Counted from the first letter of the stretch, positions 1 to 12,460 are shown. The stretch is 64,000 bases of DNA from Harmonia axyridis (GCF_914767665.1 NC_059502.1:2108001-2172000); one strand, 5' to 3'. The notes: a model not told the origin generated them from the letters alone. Made by a program: numbers and translations.

Positions 1-320
1 CCACCACCTCCTGTGAGAACATTTTTCTTGATGAACACAAAGTCTGTGGATTAATGCAGAATATTTCCCTTAAAAACCTCTCTGGTTATCCCAGAGCAAA
101 AAGAAAATACCTTCACAGCAAAATACGTACAAGGCTCTTTGTTTTATAATCTTCAACCTCTTCTTTTTCCATTATCCTCTCTCGAATGATGATGTTCAGA
201 GGACTCATTAATTCATGGCAGGGTTGAAAGAATTACACTCTGAACATTCCGAATATGCAAGAGCATATTTTTTTTCTGGCTGGAACTGTTTTGATGGTCG
301 AGAATTCGTACTGGAGAAAA
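1..320. other. No recognisable feature
   Basis: AT-rich sequence without a credible ORF, RNA gene or repeat that recurs in the window. Confidence 0.4.
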
Positions 321-329
321 CACATTTTT

Positions 330-800
330 TGATCTAAAAATTTTAGGGCAAAGTGCAAAATTCGGCTAATTAGAGATCGTTCATTCAAAAACTGATTATC
401 GATCGTTCGTAAACCTCACAGTTTATCAAAGGTTGAACTTGAAATTTGTCGACAAAAAATTTTTCAGGTGAGATTGAAATTCGGCTAATCAGGGATCGTC
501 AATTCTGGCACCAGTCATCGATTTTGCGTAGACCTCACAGTTTTGAGGGAATTCGAACTCGAAATTTGGGAAAAAATTAAATTTCCATCCAAAAATCGTT
601 ATATCTCCTAAATTATTCGTCATAGACACCTCAAATAAACACGATTTTTGAACATCGGGTTCTGATCTGAAACATAGTGAGATTTCAAGGGCGTAGCTTA
701 CGTCCAGGAGAAGTTGTAGCCTCGGGAATTTCATCCATTTTTTTTTTCGAAAATTTCAGATTTCTACTTATAATTTCTGAAATAATGTATGTACCTTATC
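330..800 (+). repeat. RepA dispersed repeat, copy 1
   Basis: This stretch recurs at 6105-6275, 6290-6740 and 59205-59600, with a short piece at 22690-22752. Shared landmarks in order are AATTCGGCTAAT, AGACCTCACAG, AAAATCGTTATATCT, AACATAGTGAGGTTTCA and TTTTTACCTATAATTT. The 5' part (350-440) is a diverged duplicate of 475-570. No intact ORF was found, so the class is unknown. The short antisense ORF here is not conserved in the other copies and is dismissed. Confidence 0.6.
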
Positions 801-2318
801 CTCATCAGCATAAGTGAAATGGTATTCGGTTTGAGATTGTGTTTTGTCTTCTAAAGTCTTCTCTTTTTACAGACTGTCAGTCGAACTCTTAATTTCATTT
901 CGTAATGTTGATTTGCTATGAAGTATACAAATGTATATTATTGGCCTTTTGTAGACATTGACTGTTTCCCAGAAATTTTAGATATTTGCCTGGATTTTCT
1001 GAATACGGTACCATACTTGTCATCAATGAACGGCTCTCTTTCATTCTAGAAAATGAAGCTTTAACCATTTCTCTATTCAAGTCGAGTTATAATGACTTTT
1101 CAAAATGCTGATCATGAATCGTAGTCTAGTTTCAACAGTAACTAGTGTTGCATCTTCTTCCGTAACTTATGGGTGGTTTATTGCTTTCTGGGACGTTTCA
1201 AATGACGTTTGCGCTCTTATTGTCTTACATGCAATTTTAATATTGAATCTCGCATAGAAAACCCCGCAATTTTGATCCCGCTGAATTTCAGAGGGATCCC
1301 TAGATATGATGGTAATGAATTCCCACGTGGCATCTTTTATTTTTTCCTAAAAAAATTCTCCTTACCTTCAGACGCTCTAGAAGTTTATGTAAAGCCTCAT
1401 AGAGCCTACGAGAGTCGGGAAAGAAAACATAAGAGCATCGTCAATTTACGAGAGATAGAAATAGAATAATTATTGAATGAACAATAATAATTTATCCGGA
1501 AAGATAATGAAACTTAGCGAATTGAAGCGGAAATATCAAATAATCAAGCTTTGTACCAAATTTCTCGATGTTTCTACTCATACGTTGTTCCGAACTTCGA
1601 AAACCATTCTCACTGAAACTGTCCAACTTTTCTCCATCCAAAACTGAAATAGTCGGATGCTAATAAACACGAAATCTCGAAGGACTCTTGCTCCTAGATC
1701 CTGTCAACGTCAAAATTAATATCGGCGCGCGAAACAAAGCAGGAATACGCTGAATTTTCAATGAATTTCTATCAGAGTTGCACAGTTCAGGAGAAAAATT
1801 AACCCCGCCTCGAGTTAATTAAAAAAGTTTTGTTTTACACCGGAGTTAGTTTATAATGAGAACGTGTTTTAATCTAGTTTTCAACTTCGGAATGCACATG
1901 CCACTTTCGGATTCGGCCGTGTCATACGCGAAATTAGCCTCTCCACTGTTGTCGTTCTGTAGAAAGCACTTTTGTGTAAAGGAAAATCCACTTTATGCCC
2001 GTTCCCTTGTCTTCGACTTGCGTTGTGAAATTTCCTAATGAGTTCTGCCGCAGAAAGCAAACGTACCTGCGGAGGGCTCCTTTGATGATACGCTTTTCTA
2101 CCATATTGTTTCCCTACTTTTTGCCGAAGGTACAAAGACTGTTCTACGGAATTCGCTACTGGGAATATCTTTACTTTATTCTTTTATCGCTATAATATCC
2201 GGATACTGGGTGCAGAAATATTTTTAAAAATTCTTAGTTGGCGTCAAGAGTCTTCCAGTGCTCCTTCATTCATGTGCAATTGGGGATCACAGTACTGTAT
2301 ATGGAATGAGGAATTCTA
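801..2318. other. Unassigned, no supported gene
   Basis: Short ORFs occur at 1209-1469 and, on overlapping strands, at 1856-2195. None shows a recognisable motif and none recurs in the window. The 1856-2195 part is slightly GC-richer than its surroundings. Confidence 0.4.
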
Positions 2319-3240
2319 AAGGGTGTTTTTTTAGAGCTTATAGAACTTTAAATTGGAATAAAACAACTATGGATTATTCGATTGACATGAGTTTTATTTA
2401 TCCGCAAGATAATCTTGTGGCATTACATTTTGAATATAATTTCTGGCATATGACCGCTACGGCTGGCTCGAATGTAGTCCAATCTGGACGTCCAATTTTC
2501 GATGACTTTTTCCAACATTTGTGGCCGTATATCGACAATAACACGGCGAATATTGTCTTCCAAATGGTCAAGGGTTTGTGGTTTATCCGCATAGACCAAT
2601 GACTTTACATAGCCTCACAGAAAGTAGTCTAGCGGTGTTGAATCACTTGCCTTGAAGGCCAATTCACAGGTCCAAAACGTGAAATTACACGGTCACCAAA
2701 CGTGTCTTTCAATAAATCGATTGTGGCACGAGCTGTGTGAATGTTGCGCCGTCTTGTTGGAACCACAGCTCCTGGACATCATGGTTGTTCAATTCAGAAA
2801 TGAAAAAGTTAGTAATCATAGCTCTATACCGATTACCATTGACTGTAACGTTCTGGCCATCATCGTTTTTGAAGAAGTACCAAGAAGACCAATGATTCAA
2901 CCAGCCCATAAAGCGCACCAAACAGTCAGTTTTTCTGGATATAATAATAACAATTGAGGATTAGCTTCACTCCAAATGCGGCAGTTTTGTTTGTTGACGT
3001 AGCCATTCAACCAGAAGTGCGCTTCATCGGTAATGGACGTAGTGCGCGATACGTATTCCGAACAGAACCATTATTTTCGAAATAAAATTGCACTATTTGC
3101 AAGCGTTGTTCAGGCGTGAGTCTATTTATGATGAATTGCCAAACCAAACTGAGAATAAATCACTTGACAGCTGTTAAATCGGTCGCCATATTGAACAGTA
3201 ATGCTAACTTAAAGTTATATACCTCTAAAAAAACACCCTA
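2319..3240 (-). mobile_element. Short Tc1/mariner-superfamily element, copy 1 (decayed)
   Basis: Both ends are present: GGGTGTTTTTTT follows TA at the left and the inverted end closes at 3240. The transposase runs on the minus strand but is broken by frameshifts and stops into pieces, of which 2398-2592 and 2709-2921 are the clearest. The deletion junction differs from the main form: CCATTA joins CGATGAAGCGC directly, the same short form as in the copy at 9421. The family is described under the copy at 45754. Confidence 0.85.
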
Positions 3241-4670
3241 TACAACATACGGTGTATTGTTGTTGGTGGAATGCCTAATTCCTTAGATCGAATAGGAACC
3301 GACAAACTTGGGTTTTCATCAACATTATTTTTCGGATAGTAACACAAGACCAACATGAAATGTTGCACCAAGCTGTTATGTCACGTTACATCGAGATGCA
3401 AAGTATCAACTTGATCGAATTAGTAGTTTTGAAATTATTAGGCTAACGAAATTTCGATTGGCCATATCCACAAGTTTTTATATGATTTCGTATAGTATAA
3501 TAACTCCTCAAAAATAGTTTTCCTCAAGAAAAACAAGATCGAACTTGAATATTTCTCTTTTGTTTAACAATCGAATCGTTTCATTAGGATAACACCGATA
3601 TCCAGTGTCCCTAAATAATGATACAACCTTCTTAATTCATGGTTTGGTCTTACGAGATCAAAGATCAACATCTGTTTTTCGAAGTTATGATCCTCTTTGC
3701 TGTGCTTCACCTGCGGCAGGTGCTTGTACTTATTTCGGCACGCTTTTTAAGAACCTGCTCACCAATTATTTCGAAATGGAGTTTAAAGATGCAAGGTATT
3801 CTGTATGGAGAAATCAACAACCATCGAGTTACCATATTTCGTGGATGTATGGTTGTGTAGCAGATATTTTATGGAGGTCATTATAGATATTTCTGATTTC
3901 CTTGTTTGTGACGGCTTTTGAATTTCGAATTCTGAACTTTTCGAAATGTTGACTCTTAAATTGTCGGTACAGTTCTTTATTTGAGAAAATTATTTTAACT
4001 GTTATATGGTCGAATTTCTCATTTTTCTGTTTCCTGAACGCTTCAAAACTAGATACCTACTACAGAAATTTACATTTATACATTTCTAAACCTTTCAAAT
4101 GCGTTTCACTTTATTTTTTGAATTTTTATGTCATTTCTATATATTTGGATGCAGTTAGCTACAAAATAGCAAGTTTAATTCGAAGAAAAGAACTTTATGT
4201 TACTCGACTGAAGTTATTGTTCAGTTGGAACACATAAAGTTACTCTCTGATTAATTAATTGATTGAATCATACCATATTTGTCAACCAAAAGACGTAGAT
4301 GTCTAAGTTACTTTGGCTAGTTCTGTATAGAATATTATGATGATAGTTAAAAATGATTCTTGGAAATCTGAATTGATCAATTTAAAACTCTGAATCACTT
4401 CGAACATTATTTGAAGTTCGGAGAACTGTAAGTGATTGTAATCTACTACTTTTTGAGAGTTATAGGTTAGTTCTACTTGAGAAGTATTGGGTATTCTATT
4501 TTTTCCATTTAAATATCGAGGCTTTTACAGGATTTGTGGACACAGATCATCACATTGTAAAGTTCCAACATAAAAATATAATACCAATCTGTTAGTTTGA
4601 TGACGTAGATGACGCAATTGCTCTTAATTGTGAGATCAGTCCATTTTTCTAGAAGTTATAGCGTGTAAAC
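3241..4670. other. Unassigned; ORF at 3605-3886 and a small palindrome
   Basis: Two overlapping frames at 3605-3886 (93 codons) and 3639-3860 are open but show no motif I recognise. A perfect palindrome with a one-base centre, CACCTGCGGCAGGTG, lies at 3708-3722 and contains two E-box-like CACCTG/CAGGTG halves. The rest is AT-rich without repeats seen elsewhere in the window. Confidence 0.3.
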
Positions 4671-4679
4671 TGAAATTTA

Positions 4680-5040
4680 AAAAAAATTGATCATATTCGA
4701 CAGACGGCCATCTCTCGATGATATGTGATACAAACTTCAAATTTAAGTATATTGAAGATCTGCAAATATTCAACAGAAAACATTTTTATTTTAGGAATCT
4801 ATGACCTATAGTTTCGGAAATATAATGTTTCTTATAAAAGTCCTATGTTTAGCGATTTTTTCAAACTTTTGTACTCGATATTTCAAAAACTCTGAAAGCT
4901 ATAGAAGAACGGTAAACGGCGTTAGAATTGAACAGAAATTTTCGAAAAAATTTGATCATATTCGATAAACGGTCATCGAATGATGAGATGTGATACAGAC
5001 TCCAAATTTCATTATGTCAAAGATCAACAAATATACAAAA
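4680..5040 (+). repeat. Diverged tandem pair, period about 265 bp
   Basis: 4680-4775 and 4945-5040 are two versions of one sequence, sharing TTGATCATATTCGA, then ACGGYCATC, GATGAKATGTGATACA and CAAATTT. The spacer has the wording of an untranslated dispersed repeat and no ORF. Confidence 0.6.
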
Positions 5041-5089
5041 AAAAAATTAGTAGCGGGATATGTGATCGAAGAAATCACGTTTATTGGTG

Positions 5090-5240
5090 AAGGTCCAATT
5101 CGATAAAAAAGTATCATCATCAAGAAAAAGTAGGACCACAAGAAACACCAAAGCGTTTGCAGGCCATTGTTTATAGGACTTTCTATCTCAAAATTATCCA
5201 TGGAATCTCTCATTTTCCTTTAAACACCGTATATATACCG
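5090..5240 (+). repeat. Dispersed repeat tail, also at 58435-58570
   Basis: Shared blocks with 58435-58570 include AAGAAACACC, GCGTTTGC, TTTATAGAC and AATCTCTCATTTTC. Shorter pieces of the same end (ATCTCATTTTCGTTTGT) lie at 53970-53990 and 56668-56690. It is probably the 3' end of an old dispersed element whose body is not recognised. Confidence 0.5.
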
Positions 5241-6104
5241 TATTCGTACGTTTCAAAGTATCCTTTACAACCGATAAACCCAAAAGCGAAAACATCACGT
5301 AATGTCGTAATACCTTCAGCATGTTTCGTCCTAAATCCACGCATCCTTCGCTCCAAAAAAGAGCAAATCTCACAACAGCATCCCGCTCCAGCTCCCCTCT
5401 CTCCCGAACGATACCATGAAATATTACGGATTACTACTAACCCAATATTGCGCGAGACCAATCTTAATTATATTCCGCTGCTATGAAATTCAGTTAATTA
5501 CAATGCCGAAACAAAGCTCCATAAACATCCGTACGCGTCCCAGGCCCGTTCCCCCCACCAATTTCGGTCGTATCCGACTCGAAGGACCAACAACAGACTA
5601 TATTGCGATTTTTCCCCCTCCTCGGTCCCGGACAAATTGGGTTTTTTTTTAAGGTAGCGACATCTCTCCGCTCGCGTCGTCACGAACACATGTAAGCACT
5701 AAATTTAATGTAATACAATATTTTCATTATCTCTCCCGCCTCGCTGAAATATTATAAGCTCGCTCGGTGATCTGCCCCCAGCTTCGGAGACGTGTTTACC
5801 CCGAATATCCGCGCGTTGGGAAGACCAGAGAGACAAATAGGGTGTCCCGAAAGAGGTTTTTAACCCTTGGATAATCGGGGGCAGGGCGTTTAAAAACGGA
5901 CGAGGGGAGAGGGGGGTTGTTTACTTTTGAATTATTTATTTGTGTCGTCGCTTATGAAGCCATTCGAATGATGGATTGGGGGGGTGTTGTTTGCATTAGA
6001 GAGTGGAGGAGGTTGCAGGGGGATGAATGCGTTTTTTTTTGCGAGGTTTGAGCGGGGGAAATCACGGATTGTTTTCGATGGTTAATGGGGTTTTTAGATT
6101 TTTT
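5241..6104. other. GC-richer unassigned stretch
   Basis: Clearly GC-richer than its surroundings and with many CpGs, without repeats shared elsewhere in the window. Overlapping short ORFs on both strands (5157-5689) show no known motif. The composition would fit a regulatory region or exon-proximal DNA, but nothing decides this. Confidence 0.3.
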
Positions 6105-6740
6105 TATCGGAAATATTATTGAAATTTTCTCAAACTTTTCAGATTTTTACCTATAATTTGTGAAATAATGTACTAATCGCCAAACTGCAAGCATTTTCGT
6201 GATCTACATAGTCGAATCAATCAATAAAATGGTACAATAGATCCATGAAGGAACTTTTAATATTTTTCAATTTTCTAAAGGTTGGGTATGGAAAATTTTT
6301 CGACAAAAAAATTTTCGGGTGAGATCGAAATTCGGCTAATCAGAGATCGTCAATTTTGGCACCGCTCACCGATTCTTCGTAGACCTCACAGTTTTGAAGA
6401 AATTCGAACTTGAAATCAGGGAAAAAATTGAATTTCCACCAAAAATCGTTATATCTTCTAAAGTATTCCTCACAGACCCCTCAAATCGACGTTTTTTGAA
6501 CATCTAGCTCTGATCTAAAACATAGTGAGGTTTCATGGTTGTAGCTCACGTCCCGGAGAAGTTGCATCCTCGGGAAATTCATCCATTTTTTGTTCGAGAA
6601 TTCCGGATTTTTACCTATTATTTCGGAAATAATGAACTAATCGCCAAACTGCAAGCATTTTCGTGTTCTTCATGGCAGAATCAATCAATAAAATGGTATA
6701 ATAGTCCCATGAAGGAACTTTCTTAATTTTTTCCAATTTT
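6105..6740 (+). repeat. RepA dispersed repeat, copies 2 and 3 in tandem
   Basis: 6105-6275 is a 3' piece and 6290-6740 a longer copy. Both end with the same block: TTTTTACCTAT, then AATCGCCAAACTGCAAGC, a run ending AATCAATCAATAAAATGG, and CATGAAGGAACTTT. The head-to-tail arrangement suggests tandem duplication followed by loss of the first unit's 5' part. Confidence 0.6.
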
Positions 6741-6989
6741 CTAAGGATTATAATTTTAAATCACTATAATTATTTTTCCATATAATGAAACAATAGTATA
6801 TGACATAACAACTGTTGTGAGTAAAGATAGCTGTACTAGACCAATTGTCTTACAACTTGAGTTGTGTACTATACTGTTGCTACGACCGCAATTATTTCCA
6901 TAAAAACTTAGGCTAATCCAAAAACTGACAATCGAGACACAATTACGAAACGTCAAAAGGTTATCGGCTACGCTGACCCTTATTAATTC

Positions 6990-7003
6990 GTTTCCATGGC
7001 AAC
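6990..7003. promoter_or_regulatory. X-box (RFX-type) motif
   Basis: GTTTCCATGGCAAC is a full symmetric X-box as bound by RFX winged-helix factors: two GTTNCC-type half-sites around AT. It lies 33 bp before an inverted repeat. No gene start follows, so its function is uncertain. Confidence 0.45.
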
Positions 7004-7035
7004 TACTAAAGGTTTTATCTTATTGGTTATTCGCC

Positions 7036-7109
7036 GTGCGATTTACTTCACAGAGGCTACCGTATTGGTTGTTGATCCTGCTTTCTGTTTACGGTAAAGT
7101 AAATCGCAC
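7036..7109. repeat. Inverted repeat, 13-bp arms
   Basis: GTGCGATTTACTT at 7036 is matched by AAGTAAATCGCAC ending at 7109, with a loop of about 48 bases. It may be the core of a small foldback element. Confidence 0.6.
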
Positions 7110-7800
7110 AGTTTAACGTTGCACAGTGCTTAAAATAGACAATTGGCGAGATGTAAAAATTTTGTCACTTGGTGTAGGGGTAGTAGAGGAAAAGTTATTT
7201 CCATTAATCTTTTAACTTAACCTCTAATTTGGGTTAGTGGCCATCCTGGCATTACTGACATATTGAACAACGGTCCACAATACGCGAAAGCTAAAAAACA
7301 ATAATTTTCGAAGCACAATTACTGACCACCCATTTGCACGACTAATCAAGATACCCAATTCCTCCCCAAAAAACCAATTCTGCCAACAGACCGGCAAACA
7401 ATCGCAAATTGCAACCCTAATTCAGTTTTTGAGCTCCTTTAACCCCTTCAATTCAATCATATAACGTTTCAATACCGTTATCAGCTGACGTGCAGCATCG
7501 GTGGTATATTTCTAATTTGGGATTTTTCGGTGGCTCCGATGAAATATGAACCTGCTGGTGTGTTTTATGCCCGCTAGATTGGTTAGCGATCGTTCAGACA
7601 CGAGTATCTACCGGGGAAATATCAATTTCGGACGAAATTTGAATGCCAACACGCTCGGAATGTTTGATCTGGGATTTGGACTGCTCTTCGATATCTGACA
7701 GGTCAACAAATTGGATGAACTGTGTTTGAGTGGCTGACTGTTTTTGTGTGTGCCATCGTAAATGACGATTTGAATATTTCATTAGATGGGAGAGGATGGC

Positions 7801-9420
7801 GTTCGATGTGTTATCGTTTGCCCCTAGCTGGCTGGGAGGTGCTTAGTTTGGATGTGAAAACGTTGTGGAAATGATTATTTGGAGTGACTAATAGGGAAGA
7901 AAATTACTGGGGCAGTAAATGTGGTTCTATGCTTCCCTCGTTCCTAAATGCATGGCGTTATTTTCTGTCTTTTAACACTATTATGTCAAGAGGAATTTGC
8001 TCACTGTATAGGGTGGGCAAATTTCGATGTTTTAGCACTACAACTTTTAAACCAGAGGAGATAGACAAAATCTGATACCCCATTCTCGGTCTCTTTTTCT
8101 GAGAAACTAACAAGGATAGTATTCATTTTTGGCCACCTTCTTTTGTTTTCGAGTTATAAGCGAAAATTGGAAAAATGGCGATATCGAAAAACTTTTATAT
8201 CTCCGCTAATACTCATGTTAGAGCTCTGAAATTAAAACATTATACAGGCACTTTTTTACGTAGAATCCAGTGGCGTTCTCGTATTTTCAAAAGGGTTTTT
8301 AATTACGAAGCTCTATGACCCGAAGTTATGTTATTTCAAATGGGAACACTAAATTTCTGTGCCTTTTTTTGAAAGCTTAATTTTTACTGATTTCAAAAAT
8401 GTACAACATCGTATGGTTTATATCAAAACAAATAACAGAAAATGGTCAAATACCTTTTTTTATTTAAGAGCCCAATATTTCTATGGTTTCAACTGTTGAT
8501 GAGCACATAAAAATTGAGCTTTCTATAACAAGAGCAGTGTCCTTCCGTCAATCTGATTATTTCTATGCTTTTCACTAATTTCTACAAAATTAGGTAAATT
8601 ACTAAATAATTCAAAAATTCAACTCTCTAGATAACGATGCTTCACTGAATTCAAAAATTATAATGTTCCAACCAAATAATGAAAAAGAACAAGTATTACA
8701 TACATTATTTACAAACTTTTGTCGAAAACATAAACATTCCTCTGAAACATCGAAATTTTATTTATCCAGAAAATCCTCCTGATATAAAGGGATAATTGAT
8801 ACATTTGCTTCAAAAGCAAACAAAACAACAACGCATAATGCAACGGCAAAACATATAATTTATGTTTGGGTTCCCTGTAGAGAGATACCCATCTTTTATC
8901 AAAACCATAAAAAAGGTTTTCGTGTTCGGGTTACGATTTCAATGCGAACACATTCCCCAAACCCTCATATCCAGCATAAAAAATCGGGACATGTTTCTAT
9001 AACAACGACAAAAAATCGTACATTGCTTCGGGGTGGGCAAGAACAAATTGGGCCAGTCTGGGTTTCGTTTTTTAATGAATGACATCAGCCGGACACGGTC
9101 AAGCGAGATTGGCTGAATTCGTTTTCGGCGAATCGTCGATTGAGAAAGAAAAAAAAAGGTGCAATCAGCATGGATTCGTTAATGTGGTTCCGAGAAATGG
9201 ACTTAATTGGAGTTCTAGAGATTTGAGTTGGGAGCTTTTATTAGCTGTATCGATAAGGATTGTATTTATTATACGGTAAGAATTTGATAATAATTGTCAT
9301 TTGGGTCGAGAATTATTTCAACAGGTAGAGGTGCATTTTTTGCTGGTTTTAAATGAGCATACCTACAAACGTGTAATGCTGAAATCACGACTAATATAAT
9401 TTTTGAAATTATAACATATA
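7801..9420. other. Unassigned, no supported gene
   Basis: 8100-8360 has the wording of a dispersed insect repeat (TTTCGAGTTATAAGCGAAAA, TTATATCTCCGCTAAT) but has no second copy here. 8880-9280 is slightly GC-richer. The ORF at 9079-9279 shows no motif. Confidence 0.3.
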
Positions 9421-10350
9421 TAGCGTATTTTTTTAGAGCTATAGAACTTTGAATTGCAATAAAACAACGATGGATTATTCGATTGACATGAATTTTATTT
9501 ATCCGCAAGATAATCTTGTGGCATTACATTTTAAATATGATTTCTGGCATATGACCGCCACGGCTGGCTCGGATGTAGTCCAATCTGGACGTCCAATTTT
9601 CGATGACTTTTTCCAACATTTGTGGCCGTATATTGGCAATAACACGGCGAATGTTGTCTTCCAAATGGTCAAGGGCTTGTGGCTTATCCACATAGACCAT
9701 TGACTTTACATAGCCCCACAGAAAGTAGTCTAGCGGTGTTAAATCACAAGATTTTGGAAGCCAATTCACTGGTCTAAAACGTGAAATTAGGCGGTCACCA
9801 AACGTGTCTTTCAATAAATCGATTGTGACACGAGCTGAGTGACATGTTGCGCCGTCTTGTTGGAACCACAGCTCCTGGGCATCATGGTTGTTTAATTCAG
9901 GAATGAAAAAGTTAGTAATCATGGCTCTATACCGATCACCATTGACTGTAACGTTCTGGCCATCATCGTTTTTGAAGAAGTACGGACCAATGATTCCACC
10001 AGCCCATAAAGCGCACCAAACAGTCAGTTTTTCTGGATGTAACGGTGTTTAGACATACACTTGAGGATTAGCTTCACTCCAAATGCGGCAGTTTTGTTTG
10101 TTGACGTAGCCATTCAACCAGAAGTGCGCTTCATCGCTAATGGACGTAGTGCGCGATACGTATTCCACACAAAACCATTATTTTCGAAATAAAATTGCAC
10201 TATTTGCAAGCGTTGTTCAGGCTTGAGTCTATTCATGATGAATTGCCAAACCAAACTGAAAATAAATCACTTGACAGCTGTTAAATCGGTCGCCATCTTG
10301 AACAGTAATGCCAACGTAAAATTATATACCTCGAAAAACAAACACCCGTT
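9421..10350 (-). mobile_element. Short Tc1/mariner-superfamily element, copy 2
   Basis: The left end has decayed (GCGTATTTTTTT where other copies have GGGTGTTTTTTT). The right end keeps the inverted CACCC end beside TA. A 132-codon minus-strand frame (9524-9922) covers the second and third catalytic acidic residues (QQDGAT and SCDLTPLDYFLWG), but the frame upstream is broken. The junction is the shorter CCATTA-GCGAT form seen in copy 1. The 10351-10421 MITE end abuts the right end. Confidence 0.88.
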
Positions 10351-10421
10351 AGTTCATGTTGGGGACAAAATTTGCTTACTGAAAAGGCCATATGCTCCTC
10401 CTATCTATGTTTATTACTTTG
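10351..10421 (-). mobile_element. Loose end of the 581-bp MITE family
   Basis: CATGTTGGGGACAAAATTT, then CATATGCTCC and TATCTATGTTTATTAC, match the inverted left end of the element at 19396-19976. Only about 70 bp remain, directly against the transposon at 9421-10350. Confidence 0.65.
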
Positions 10422-11540
10422 AGGATTTGCCCAAGTTTTCAAGGAAGAAACGTTGTTTTCGCACGTTTTGTAATCGTTCAGTATAACACTCAAAAGTTTT
10501 TGTGCTGTATGTGAATAAATGAAGATATAAAGGCGATATTCGAAAGAATCATAGACATCGAAATTTTTCCTACCCCGCAGCTTCCTCTCCCTTCCTAAGC
10601 ATGCCTCCACCCCTCACATATTTCCCTCATCCCCTTGTGTTGTTTATAAACCCCCGACGATTTATACGTTCGGCACAATAAAATTCCTCCGATGCCGAGA
10701 ATCCCAACACCGTCTCTCCGATATGAGCGCATTCAAAGGCGGCAAAATAACCGGAAAACACCATAAGGCGTATCTTGTAACGATTTCGGCAAGAAATGGG
10801 GCGAACGTCGAGCGCCGGAAGTACCTGCCGTAGGGTGGAGGGGGGACGCGCCCCAACAGGTTACCGGAAGTCGAAATTATGCGCGATTGCACGCGACAAA
10901 GCTTGTGCATATGGCGTTTTGTGTACGGCCCGGTTATGGCGCTTCATAACTCTGCATGATCTGGGGGGAGCGAAACGTCTAAGCGAAAGCTTTGCTAATC
11001 GGGGAGTGCACGTGTGTGGCGTGCTTTATTGTTGGATTGTTCTCGAATTTAATTTCGCTGAGTTATTTCGACTTGTATTTTTTTTTTCGCTTTGGAGTTT
11101 CTGATTTGTTATCTATGGGTTGGTTTATTATTGGATCGTTTTTGGAGTTGAAGTTATTGCTCTATAATTTTTTTTTCAGTTTCAAGTGTTGTGATGTTAT
11201 TCGCCTGAAGAAAATATTCTGGCTCATAATGTTCGCTTGACGTTTTTCATTCCGACTTCGATAAAAGACAATAAAGTTTTGAATCATATCAAGCTACTTG
11301 ATTTTTAGCAGTTTTATTGTGTAGGGTCACATCTGTAAAAAAAGATGAAATGGGGAGGAACCTTGCGAAAAACACTTACTGTTGTCGCGATGTTCAAGGA
11401 AATAGTATATTGTGCAACAAGTATTCTTCATAGCTTACTCAATTTCAAAACTATTTATTGCTTATACTGTGGGAAATATTATTCCCCACGGCACTTTGCC
11501 CACACCTCGCTTGGTAGACCAATGAAATTGGGCTTTTGAG
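10422..11540. other. Unassigned, GC-rich between 10560 and 11000
   Basis: CpG-rich sequence without a recognisable coding pattern, followed by T-rich DNA to 11340. ORFs on both strands (10662-11104) overlap each other and are best explained by composition. Confidence 0.3.
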
Positions 11541-11542
11541 TC

Positions 11543-11556
11543 GTTTCTATGGAAAC
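11543..11556. promoter_or_regulatory. X-box (RFX-type) motif
   Basis: GTTTCTATGGAAAC fits the X-box pattern of two inverted half-sites around a 2-bp centre. It lies 82 bp before the large palindrome at 11639. Confidence 0.4.
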
Positions 11557-11638
11557 GCAATAAATTAGCACATACTGTCAACGCAGGCCATTTTGGTTTG
11601 GATCAAATCCATTACTTGAATTATTGAAATTTGTGCAG

Positions 11639-11747
11639 TTGTAGAAAAAATATAGTGTGCAACATATGGAGAAAGGTCTTTTCTCGCTCGTGTCTTTGCG
11701 AAAAGTTGGACTTTCTCCACTTGTTGCACACTATACTTTTTCTACAA
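11639..11747. repeat. Large imperfect palindrome (foldback/MITE-like)
   Basis: The left arm TTGTAGAAAAAATATAGTGT continues with GCAACA and GGAGAAAG. The right arm has CTTTCTCC, TGTTGCACACTATA and TTTTTCTACAA. The centre holds a second small pairing, CTTTTCTCGC against GCGAAAAG. The outer arm start recurs as a direct repeat at 11764-11779 and a version of the inner arm at 11404-11421, so this looks like a small multi-unit element and not a chance hairpin. Confidence 0.75.
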
Positions 11748-11789
11748 TACGCTACTTTTCATAGCAGTTGTAGAAAAAAGAAGTTTTGT

Positions 11790-12190
11790 TCTTTTCTTCA
11801 GAACTAACACACGAACCTCTGAGCCTCTTTTAATCATGTTTATTTGCAGTAATCAATAGAATATTATATTAGGTTGTTTTGAAAGCAAATAAACTCTATT
11901 ATTATTATAATTATAAACCGAAAAACCTTCTGAACCGGTAGCAACACGACCAACTCGCATCGGAAACCTTTCCACCCTTCCAAAAAAAATCGTAACCGCC
12001 ACCAAATGGACCTGGGGGATAAATCAAACCGGTGGATGATTCGAAAACACCGACGTACCGATTGATGGACCCTCCGGCCCAAATTACAGTGGCGTATAAT
12101 GAATATGCGCCCGGCCGGCCGGTCCTAGAAGCTCCTCTCACTCTCTCTACGTGCGACTGCAGGGTTCAACTCGGCCAGCGACATATTTAT
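11790..12190. other. Unassigned, partly GC-rich
   Basis: ORFs on both strands (11864-12274) have no recognisable domain. 12030-12190 is CpG-rich and may be regulatory. Confidence 0.3.
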
Positions 12191-12197
12191 CGCTACA

Positions 12198-12460
12198 TGA
12201 TGAATTTAAATTCGATGATGTGGACTGACCGGGCAAGTATCGATGTTGTAATAGTTTTGTATCGGACAAATTGATTACGTTGCCCGTAATTCGGCCACGT
12301 TTGAACAGGCTACCGATGTTTTCAGCGGAATAATGAGATTGGATTAACTTTGTGCAGCCAATTCTGTGCGGCGGCTGCAGCGGTGGTAGTGGGATATGCA
12401 GTCGATGGTTTTGGAAAGTTCGACGATCGAGGGGTGTGGTGCTTTTTAGAGGGTTTTATG
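12198..12460 (+). repeat. Local duplication, unit 1
   Basis: This stretch matches, in the same order, 12672-12751 (ATGAATTTAAATTC, ACTGACCG, TAATAGTT, GATTAC) and 13390-13480 (TTAACTTTGTGCAGCCAATT, GAAAGTTCGACGA). The second unit is cut in two by the LINE fragment at 12771-13300. Confidence 0.55.

Larger units (their letters stand above)
6741..7800. other. Unassigned stretch with X-box and inverted repeat
   Basis: Apart from the two sites annotated separately (6990-7003 and 7036-7109) no feature is evident. The antisense ORF at 7594-7782 has no recognisable motif. Confidence 0.35.

Noticed and set aside
10662..11104. Opposing ORFs near 10.8 kb as an exon
   Set aside because: They overlap on opposite strands and neither resembles a known protein.
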